IMG/VR virus record: IMGVR_UViG_3300044646_001027
Span: 1 to 30,659 of that record
Length of the DNA: 30,659 nucleotides
DNA from: a virus
Strand: one strand, 5' to 3'
Positions 20,790 through 26,661 of the stretch are shown piece after piece (within the stretch, counting starts at the first letter, position 1; each line of letters begins with the position of its first letter). The position numbers were made by a program, and so were the translations under genes. Below the pieces are notes generated by a model, which worked only from the letters and a program-made list of their open reading frames with translations, did no database searches and was not told where the DNA came from.

Positions 20790-20812
20790 GAACCAGTGTT
20801 TCTGCGGTTCCT
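20786..20812 (+). repeat. Degenerate terminal palindrome 8
   Basis: CTGAGAAC (20786-20793) exactly complements the GTTCTCAG that ends palindrome 7, then CAG-TGTTT-CTG-C-GGTTC closes a short hairpin (GAACC/GGTTC). The normal inner stem is missing. Probably a truncated last site of the array. Confidence 0.45.
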
Positions 20813-20909
20813 GATAACGCTCGTCGTTCCGCATAACGCGCCGCCGATTCGCGATTGCGCGGCCGTGAGACGATGGATTGAGGTGTTACGCGGTTCCGCA
20901 TAACGCGCC
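20804..20909 (+). repeat. Direct repeats GGTTCCGCATAACGCGCC
   Basis: Three related units: GCGGTTCCTGATAACGC (20804), CGTTCCGCATAACGCGCC (20825) and GGTTCCGCATAACGCGCC (20892). The last forms GTTACGCGG/CCGCATAAC (20885-20904, one mismatch). No coding frame is convincing between 20790 and 20934. Each unit contains GTT and AAC, as in the outer boxes of the array. Confidence 0.55.
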
Positions 20910-20934
20910 TGCACACAAACTGGCGAAAACTGAC

Positions 20935-21138
20935 ATGAGAGCCACACTGCAATTCACGCTGCCCGACGACCAGGCCGAGTTCGACGCCGCCCGTCTGGGG
21001 CAGCGGGCCATCTCAGCCCTCTGGCACATTGACCAGCATTGCCGGTCGCTCGTGAAGCACGGCGATCCGTCACCTGATGTGCAGGAACTAGCCGAGGCGA
21101 TCCGCAACATGATCCCGGCTGAACTGCTGGACGTTTGA
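20935..21138 (+). CDS. Small acidic protein, paralogue of the 16386 gene
   Basis: 67 residues: MRATLQFTLPDDQAEFDAAR, then HIDQHCRSLVKHGDPSPDVQ and NMIPAELLDV. Start chosen at the ATG matching the 16386 start (MKAKLTFTLPDDEAEF). No strong ribosome site. Having both paralogues 4.5 kb apart on either side of the cassette array is unusual. Confidence 0.66.
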   Translation: MRATLQFTLPDDQAEFDAARLGQRAISALWHIDQHCRSLVKHGDPSPDVQELAEAIRNMIPAELLDV

Positions 21139-21159
21139 CACGCTCGCGATGCTGCGGGC

Positions 21160-21561
21160 ATGGCGATCACGTTCAGCGTGCCGGGCGACCCCGTGCCGCA
21201 GCCACGGCCACGAGTCTCGACTGCGGGCGGGTTTGCTCGGGCGTACGTTCCGGCAAAGCATCCGGTGCATGCGTACCGCCAGGCGGTCGCCGCCGCTGCT
21301 CGAGCTGCCGGGGCCGGCGTTCACGGCGAGCCCGTGGACGTGGTGATCGACCTTGTGTTCGCCCGCCCCAAGTCGCACATGCGGAAGTCGGGCGTGAAAC
21401 CGGACGCACCCAAGACGCCACGAATTGACCTCGACAACTGCGCGAAGGCCGTGCTGGATGCACTGAACGGCGTGGCGTGGGAAGACGACTCGCAGGTCAC
21501 GCGGCTGGTGGTCGGAAAGACATACGGCACCGATGGACGCACGACCGTGCGAATAACGTGA
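21160..21561 (+). CDS. rusA: RusA-family Holliday junction resolvase
   Basis: 133 residues. N-terminal GDPVPQPRPRVST and the catalytic block RIDLDNCAKAVLDALNGVAW then EDDSQVTRL with K120. D90, D92 and D109 or D110 are the expected metal ligands. Length is typical for RusA. It resolves branched DNA made during phage recombination or packaging. The GTGA overlap couples it to the methyltransferase. Confidence 0.92.
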   Translation: MAITFSVPGDPVPQPRPRVSTAGGFARAYVPAKHPVHAYRQAVAAAARAAGAGVHGEPVDVVIDLVFARPKSHMRKSGVKPDAPKTPRIDLDNCAKAVLDALNGVAWEDDSQVTRLVVGKTYGTDGRTTVRIT

Positions 21562-22163
21562 ACGTCGAAGACTGCCTGCTGCACTCGCTGGACGGCGTCG
21601 CCAGGGGTCACGCCCTGGACGTTGGCGCGAACGTCGGCCAATGGACGCACATGCTGGCGGCCGAGTTCGCGTCGGTCACGGCGGTCGAGGCCGATGAGCG
21701 TGCGTACGCCGTGCTGCGCGGCCGCCTGCCGGGCAACGTCGTCGCTATCCACGGAGCGGCGTGCGACTACCACGGAGCGGCCACGCTGTACCAGCGTCCG
21801 TCGTCGGAGCAATCGTCGCTCTTGCAGGCGCACCCAATCGGAGCGAGCGACTGCGGGTCCGCGCCGGTTCAAGAGCGTGCGATCGTCAATGCGTTCACGC
21901 TTGACGACCTGTGCCCAGGCGGCGCGGACTTCGTGAAGATCGACATCGAGGGTGCCGAGGCCGTGGTCTTGTCAGCAGCGCCGGCGACGACCTGGAGCCG
22001 GGCCACGTTCGTGGTCGAGTGCCATGACACTTTTGCCGCTGTCAGCGAGCAGCTGCGGCGGCTTGGCAAATCGGTGGAGCTGGTGCGGCATCCTCATGCG
22101 ACAGCACACCCAGGCCACTGCTGGGCGATTGGCAGGCCGGGAGCAACCAATGAAAGTCCCTGA
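21558..22163 (+). CDS. FkbM-family methyltransferase
   Basis: GTG start overlapping the RusA stop; 201 residues. DVGANVGQW (21-29) is the SAM-binding loop, VEAD (43-46) the acidic motif II, and KIDIEGAE (127-134) the FkbM signature. The family O-methylates sugars or small molecules. The following gene is a glycosyltransferase and overlaps it by 14 bases, so the pair may build a methylated glycan on virion, host envelope or DNA; the target is unknown. Confidence 0.86.
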   Translation: MNVEDCLLHSLDGVARGHALDVGANVGQWTHMLAAEFASVTAVEADERAYAVLRGRLPGNVVAIHGAACDYHGAATLYQRPSSEQSSLLQAHPIGASDCGSAPVQERAIVNAFTLDDLCPGGADFVKIDIEGAEAVVLSAAPATTWSRATFVVECHDTFAAVSEQLRRLGKSVELVRHPHATAHPGHCWAIGRPGATNESP

Positions 22164-23049
22164 CCACCTGATCTATCCGATCGACTACTTCGCAAACGAC
22201 TTCAAGATCCTGCACGACATCGGCGAGCAGGTGTGGTCCGACGCCAGCGTGGCGTTTGTGGGCCTGGCCCGCAACTGCGCCAAGCACCTCGAGGCCAATC
22301 TCGGCAGACTGCTAGGGCTCGTGCAGAACTGCGGCCAGTGGCAGCTGCACGTCGAGACAAACGACAACACAGACGACACCGATCAGGCGCTGCTCGACTT
22401 CTGTGCGGCTTACCGGCAGGCGACGTTCACAAGCCAGCGACTTGGGCGTGCTCAGTACGGTGCCGAGTTCGCCGGCCGTCGCACGCAGGCGCTGGCCGAG
22501 TACCGCACGGCGTGCCAGCGATGGGTGCAGGAACACGCCCGGTACGCGGACTTCGTCGTCGTGATCGACTTCGACGCTTGGGGCGGTTGGAGCCACGCCG
22601 GTGTGATGCACGGCGTCGGTGCGTTGCAGTTGACCCCCGATGCCTGTGGCATGGCCAGCGTGTCGCTGCTCGAGCACACTCATGTGACTATGGGCGAGAA
22701 CAACATGCCCAAAGTCGCGCCCGGCTGGCTGCACTACGACGCCTGGGCCCTGCGGCTGAACTCGGCGTGGGATGACTACACCGCCGGGCAAGGCGGCTGG
22801 AAGCACTCCTGGCTGCCGATGGTGGGCTCGCCGCCCGTGCCTGTCGTGTCTGCGTTTGGCGGCATGGCGATCTACGACACGCACGCTTACCTGAAAGGCA
22901 CATACGACGGCAGCGACTGCGAGCATGTGCCGTTCCACGTCACGATGGCGAAGGCGACGGGGCAGCGACTGTACCTCGACCCGGCCATGCGGATGGTGAT
23001 GCACTGGCTGCCGGAGGCCGACGATGGCGGGCAACACCGCAACGATTAG
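22150..23049 (+). CDS. Glycosyltransferase-like protein
   Basis: 299 residues. VAFVGLARNCAKHLEANLGR near the N-terminus and LHVETNDNTDDTDQALLDFC give a GT-A-type start; VVVIDFDAWGGWSH supplies a DxD motif (D140, D142) for metal and nucleotide-sugar binding. The later WLHYDAWALRLNSAWD and FGGMAIYDTHAYL fit an acceptor-binding half. No signal peptide. Probably acts with the FkbM methyltransferase. Sugar and acceptor cannot be read from sequence. Confidence 0.78.
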   Translation: MKVPDHLIYPIDYFANDFKILHDIGEQVWSDASVAFVGLARNCAKHLEANLGRLLGLVQNCGQWQLHVETNDNTDDTDQALLDFCAAYRQATFTSQRLGRAQYGAEFAGRRTQALAEYRTACQRWVQEHARYADFVVVIDFDAWGGWSHAGVMHGVGALQLTPDACGMASVSLLEHTHVTMGENNMPKVAPGWLHYDAWALRLNSAWDDYTAGQGGWKHSWLPMVGSPPVPVVSAFGGMAIYDTHAYLKGTYDGSDCEHVPFHVTMAKATGQRLYLDPAMRMVMHWLPEADDGGQHRND

Positions 23050-23386
23050 CGTGGCGGCCTTTCGCGTGGACTGGAGCACGCACATGCCCATGCGGGCATT
23101 GTGCGAGCGGTGGACGATCACCCGCGACCAGGTCATTCGCCTCGCCGAAGTGTGGCATCTGCCGCGCCGGCACGACCGGAAGCTGCGGGCAAAGCCCGTG
23201 CGTCAGCGCGACCCGACGACGACCGAGATTCAGCAGGCGTGCCTGGCCATCCAGGCGACTTGGGACGACCGCACGCGGGAGGAACGGCGTGTCACCAAAA
23301 CTCGGTCGTTCATCGTCGGCCCGCTCAAGGTTCCCGACGACGTGCGCGGATTCGTGGACGACTTGAACCGCGAGGTGCAGTGGTGA
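23024..23386 (+). CDS. Small HTH protein, GcrA-like plan
   Basis: 120 residues overlapping the glycosyltransferase end by 26 bases. The region VDWSTHMPMRALCERWTITR, DQVIRLAEVWHLPRRHDRKL is a helix-turn-helix; a basic linker and helical C-terminus (TEIQQACLAIQATWDDRTRE) follow. The WS...M..L...W..T..Q..R pattern reminds me of GcrA-type or small-terminase DNA-binding domains; neither is certain. Confidence 0.62.
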   Translation: MAGNTATISVAAFRVDWSTHMPMRALCERWTITRDQVIRLAEVWHLPRRHDRKLRAKPVRQRDPTTTEIQQACLAIQATWDDRTREERRVTKTRSFIVGPLKVPDDVRGFVDDLNREVQW

Positions 23387-23640
23387 AATCGCCGCGAGAC
23401 TACGTCGAGCGTCGCCTCGTGATCGAGTACGGGCGGCGGTACATCTACGCCTATATGACCAGCGGCGACGGCAAGATCGTGGGCGACAACGAGGAATCCT
23501 GGCAGCAGCCGTATGTGCTGGACATCAGCGAAGTTCGTGAGGAGGCCAAGGATCTCTACGACTGGATCTGGCAGCACATGACCGACGCCGTGAACGGCAC
23601 GCTGCAAGAGGGGGACGAGGACGCGCCAGAATCGGACTAG
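23383..23640 (+). CDS. Small hypothetical protein
   Basis: GTG start overlapping the previous TGA; 85 residues. VVKSPRDYVERRLVIEYGRR then a hydrophilic middle and an acidic C-terminus (LQEGDEDAPESD). Possibly a small alpha-beta protein; no family recognised. Operon placement only. Confidence 0.58.
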   Translation: MKSPRDYVERRLVIEYGRRYIYAYMTSGDGKIVGDNEESWQQPYVLDISEVREEAKDLYDWIWQHMTDAVNGTLQEGDEDAPESD

Positions 23641-23651
23641 GAGGACACGCC

Positions 23652-23951
23652 ATGCCACAGTTCGAAATGACGGCCCAAGAGCAGGCCCAGTACGGCAACA
23701 CGCTCAACATCTGGCAGGCGATCAAGCTCCTGCAAACGTGGTCGCCGCTGATTGCCTACGGCCAGCGGTTCGTGCAGACGGTTGACCCGTATGCAAAGAG
23801 CCTGATCGTGAGCGAAGCCTGCGAGTGGCTGGCGTCGAAGACGGACGCCACGACTGACGACCAGCTCGTGCGGCTCCTGGCCGACGTGGCCAAGACGAAG
23901 GAGGGCGAGCAGCTCATCCGGTTTTGCCTTCTACAAGCGGGCGTCGCGTGA
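23652..23951 (+). CDS. Small hypothetical protein
   Basis: 99 residues with GGAGG 8 bases before the ATG. Helical: NTLNIWQAIKLLQTWSPLIA, KSLIVSEACEWLASKTDATT and LVRLLADVAKTKEGEQLIRF. No membrane segment. It is ATGA-coupled to the next, membrane-anchored gene. Confidence 0.6.
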   Translation: MPQFEMTAQEQAQYGNTLNIWQAIKLLQTWSPLIAYGQRFVQTVDPYAKSLIVSEACEWLASKTDATTDDQLVRLLADVAKTKEGEQLIRFCLLQAGVA

Positions 23952-24553
23952 TGAACGATGAAAGCCTCATTCGCCTTGCCGCCGTGGTGGCGGCGGCTGC
24001 TTTGCTGGCCGCGCCCTACTGGGAGCGGATCGCTGGCTGGCTCGCTCAGGCCGCCGCAGCCGCCGGCCAGCACCGCGCCACCCTCGGGCGAATCGCCGCA
24101 GCCGGCCTGATCGTGGCCGCAGCGTGGGGCAAGTTGCCAATGCCGTCGTTCAGCCCAGTGTCAGTGCCGAGCGTCACGGTGCCCGAGCCCAGCAAGCAGC
24201 TGCGGGACAGCGTCGGGCCCATCGCCACCGCCCTCGGCACACTCTCGCCGGCAGACCGGGCCCTGTGGGCGGCGACCTGGGCGAAGGCCGCCCTAGTGGT
24301 CGAGGCCGAGGGTGCCACAAGCGTGGCGGTGTTCATCGACACGCCGGCGCTGCGGGCGTTCACCGTCACGACGCTCGACATCGCTTGGCGTCGGATCGGC
24401 GGGCACGCCCCAGGGGCCGTGGCTGGGCTCAAGGAGGCTGTCGAGGCGTCGATGAAGTACGCCCTCGGCCTGGACGCCGTGCCCGTCACAGCCGACGTGC
24501 GGGCCCGCTACGCCGAGGTGGCCAGAGCCATCGCCTGGGCCGGCACGAGGTGA
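23951..24553 (+). CDS. Membrane-anchored hypothetical protein
   Basis: 200 residues. Two hydrophobic segments near the N-terminus (LIRLAAVVAAAALLAAPYWE and IAAAGLIVAAAWGKL), then a Pro/Ser/Val linker (PMPSFSPVSVPSVTVPEPSK) and a soluble alpha-helical domain. It directly precedes the papain-like peptidase, so it could be a holin or an envelope-located lysis partner, but the large soluble domain is unusual for a holin. Confidence 0.55.
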   Translation: MNDESLIRLAAVVAAAALLAAPYWERIAGWLAQAAAAAGQHRATLGRIAAAGLIVAAAWGKLPMPSFSPVSVPSVTVPEPSKQLRDSVGPIATALGTLSPADRALWAATWAKAALVVEAEGATSVAVFIDTPALRAFTVTTLDIAWRRIGGHAPGAVAGLKEAVEASMKYALGLDAVPVTADVRARYAEVARAIAWAGTR

Positions 24554-24556
24554 CGC

Positions 24557-25483
24557 ATGGCCGAGCCTCATGCCTTTGGCTACGACCCCGATCCCGCTGG
24601 GGCCGAGGCGTTCGTCTCCACCTTGCCGCATCCCACGCTGGCTACCGCGGCACCGGGATTCCGGGCTGACGAGAAGCGCGAGGTCATGCTGTACCCGGCC
24701 CTGCTGGAGTGTTTACCTGGCTGGCGTCGTGGCTCGCAGGGCAACGTTGGTTCGTGCGTCGGGTGGGGCGCGAGCCTGGCCGTGGATCTCGTGGCAGCGT
24801 GCGACGTGGTGTACCGCAAGGAGCCCGAGGTCATGCGGGCCCGGACAATCGAGTCGAGCCTGTACGGGTTCAGCCGGGTCGAGGCCCGCGGGCAGAAGGT
24901 CAACAATGGCGGCGACGGCTCGACGGGGTTCCACGCTGCGAAGTCGATCCGCGACTTTGGTGCCCTGCACTACGGCATCGACTACGGCGGCGTGGTGATC
25001 GCGGAGGCCGACAAGGCCCAGCGCGACCGCACCTGGGGCCGAATGGGCGTGCCCGACGAGCTCGAGCCGTTTGCCAAGCTGCGGCGGTGCAGCGAGACGA
25101 CGCTCGCGACGACGTTTGAGGAGGCCGCTGCGGCGATCCAGAACGGCTACCCGGTCGTGGTGTGTTCTGGGCAGGGCTTCAGCATGGCCCGCGACGAGGA
25201 CGGCTTCTGCAAGCCCGGCGGCGTGTGGTGGCACTGCATGTGCCTGGCTGGCGTCCGCTGGGGCAAGCGGCCCGGTCTGTTGTGTTTCAACAGCTGGGGC
25301 GACTCCAACACCGTGGGCCGCCACTACCCGGAGACGATGCCCGTCGTCGTGCGGAACTGCTCATTCTGGATCGACGCAGATGTATGCACGCGGATGCTGT
25401 CGGGTCGCGACTCCTACGTCTACGCCGGCTACAGCGGCTTCCAGCCGACGCAACTGCCCGACTGGACTGGAGGCACGCTGTGA
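24557..25483 (+). CDS. Papain-like (C1-type) cysteine peptidase, endolysin candidate
   Basis: 308 residues without signal peptide. QGNVGSCVGWGASLAVDL (61-78) supplies the oxyanion Gln61 and nucleophile Cys67, comparable to the papain QG.CGSCWAFA block; GGVWWHCMCLAG has His226, and NSWGD (245-249) is the papain Asn motif. The order Q, C, H, N is that of C1 peptidases. Spacing is longer than in mature papain. The neighbouring membrane proteins and lipoprotein place it in a lysis cassette, suggesting cleavage of cell-wall peptides or host surface protein; that is inference. It overlaps the lipoprotein start by four bases. Confidence 0.8.
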   Translation: MAEPHAFGYDPDPAGAEAFVSTLPHPTLATAAPGFRADEKREVMLYPALLECLPGWRRGSQGNVGSCVGWGASLAVDLVAACDVVYRKEPEVMRARTIESSLYGFSRVEARGQKVNNGGDGSTGFHAAKSIRDFGALHYGIDYGGVVIAEADKAQRDRTWGRMGVPDELEPFAKLRRCSETTLATTFEEAAAAIQNGYPVVVCSGQGFSMARDEDGFCKPGGVWWHCMCLAGVRWGKRPGLLCFNSWGDSNTVGRHYPETMPVVVRNCSFWIDADVCTRMLSGRDSYVYAGYSGFQPTQLPDWTGGTL

Positions 25484-25740
25484 CGCCGTGGCGCTGGCTG
25501 GTGCTGTTGGCCCTGACGCTCGTGGGCTGCGTCGCCAGCATCCCGAACGACCCGACGATCTCTGCCGACCTGGCCGCCGAGACGGCTCGTGCGGTGATGG
25601 CCCTGCGTCGCGAGCAGCCGCCGGCCCCGGCCCCGAAGCCGGGGGACCAATGCGCAAACTGCGACGGCCGTGGCTATCTCGGAGACGGCACCGTGAGAGT
25701 GAAGTGCGAGCCGTGCGGCGGCACCGGGAAGGTGCGATGA
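25480..25740 (+). CDS. Small lipoprotein with DnaJ-type zinc finger, possible outer spanin
   Basis: GTG start over the previous stop; 86 residues. Signal peptide PWRWLVLLALTLVGC with lipobox LVGC (Cys17), then an Ala/Pro linker, then CANCDGRG (58-65) and CEPCGGTG (76-83), the CxxCxGxG zinc-binding repeat of DnaJ. Lipoprotein next to a lysis enzyme fits an outer spanin; a zinc finger there is odd and could be redox or metal related. Confidence 0.72.
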   Translation: MTPWRWLVLLALTLVGCVASIPNDPTISADLAAETARAVMALRREQPPAPAPKPGDQCANCDGRGYLGDGTVRVKCEPCGGTGKVR

Positions 25741-26096
25741 CGCTCGCGCAAACGAAGGGCTACGTCTGGCGTCGCCTCGGCGTGCGGAAGCACCTCGTCG
25801 GCCGTGCTGTGGTTGACGACCTGGTCGAGCTCGCCATCGAGAACTGGGCCGGGGCCTTTCTGAACTACTGCCAGAACGACAACGACCGCCGCATGGTGTG
25901 CGGCGTGATCCTCGACAACATGCGACGCAGCCACCAAGTCGTGAGCGGGAAAGACCCGGCAGAGTACGGGGCTGTGTGGGCGTTCATCCTGCAAGCGGTC
26001 GCGAGTGCCGTGGTACAAGTGCTGCTGCGGTGGTGGCTTGAGCGCCGGGCGAATCGCGTGCTGCTCCTGGCCATGAAAGCGGAGCTGACGACGTGA
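25737..26096 (+). CDS. Hypothetical protein with C-terminal membrane helix
   Basis: ATGA overlap; 119 residues. Soluble N-terminal half (MTLAQTKGYVWRRLGVRKHL, AIENWAGAFLNYCQNDNDRR) then WAFILQAVASAVVQVLLRWW, a likely transmembrane helix ending in positive charges. Lies between lipoprotein and a holin-like gene; an inner-membrane lysis partner is possible. Confidence 0.58.
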   Translation: MTLAQTKGYVWRRLGVRKHLVGRAVVDDLVELAIENWAGAFLNYCQNDNDRRMVCGVILDNMRRSHQVVSGKDPAEYGAVWAFILQAVASAVVQVLLRWWLERRANRVLLLAMKAELTT

Positions 26097-26341
26097 CCAC
26101 CGAGACAAAAGACACGCTGCTGTCGGTGCTCCGCGACTATGGATTCGCTACCGTGCTGGCGATTGCGCTGCTCTGGGTCGGCAGGCAAGACGTAATTCTG
26201 CCGATGGTCGAGGCACACCGAGAGTTCCTACGGGACGTTGCGGCCACGCAAAAGGAAATCAGTGCGGCGATTAGCGAGCAGACCCGCCTGCTCTATGCCC
26301 TCCAACCACGATCACCCAAAGAACCCGATGGAGCGAACTGA
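26093..26341 (+). CDS. Small holin-like membrane protein
   Basis: GTG start overlapping the previous stop; 82 residues. One membrane helix (FATVLAIALLWVG) followed by a long amphipathic coil (VEAHREFLRDVAATQKEISA) and a polar tail. One-span proteins of this size next to a lysis enzyme are often holins or spanins; no diagnostic motif exists, so this rests on topology and place. Confidence 0.58.
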   Translation: MTTETKDTLLSVLRDYGFATVLAIALLWVGRQDVILPMVEAHREFLRDVAATQKEISAAISEQTRLLYALQPRSPKEPDGAN

Positions 26342-26661
26342 TGGCGACGTATGAGCAACTGCCAGGCACGCTGGGGCTGGCGTTCAGGCGCGGTGATTTC
26401 GTCTCCACGCTGATCGACTTCGACCCGGTGTCGTTCACGGGCCAGACCGTATCGGCCACGCTGGTTTCGTCTGTCAGCGGGCTGACCGTGGCACCGATCA
26501 CGGTGTCGTTTGCCAGCGCGTCGGCGGGACAGGTCACCATTTCGCTCAGCAAGGAAGCGACTCTCGCGCTGGCGGCCGGAACGTATCGCTGGAACCTCAA
26601 GGCGACGGACGGCACTGCCGTGCGAACGTACCTCGACGGCTATGTGGAAGTGAGCGGCTGA
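26341..26661 (+). CDS. Small beta-rich virion protein preceding the fibre gene
   Basis: 106 residues sharing one base with the previous stop. Reads as an all-beta immunoglobulin-like or baseplate-upper-protein N-terminal domain: AFRRGDFVSTLIDFDPVSFT, VAPITVSFASASAGQVTISL, TYRWNLKATDGTAVRTYLDG. Such modules cap or connect tail fibres. The stop overlaps the fibre start. Confidence 0.66.
   Translation: MATYEQLPGTLGLAFRRGDFVSTLIDFDPVSFTGQTVSATLVSSVSGLTVAPITVSFASASAGQVTISLSKEATLALAAGTYRWNLKATDGTAVRTYLDGYVEVSG

Noticed and set aside
18238-20812. Palindromes as ordinary transcription terminators
   Set aside because: No T-runs follow, coding sequence continues through several of them, unpaired bases are conserved and neighbouring boxes match; a terminator would not need these.
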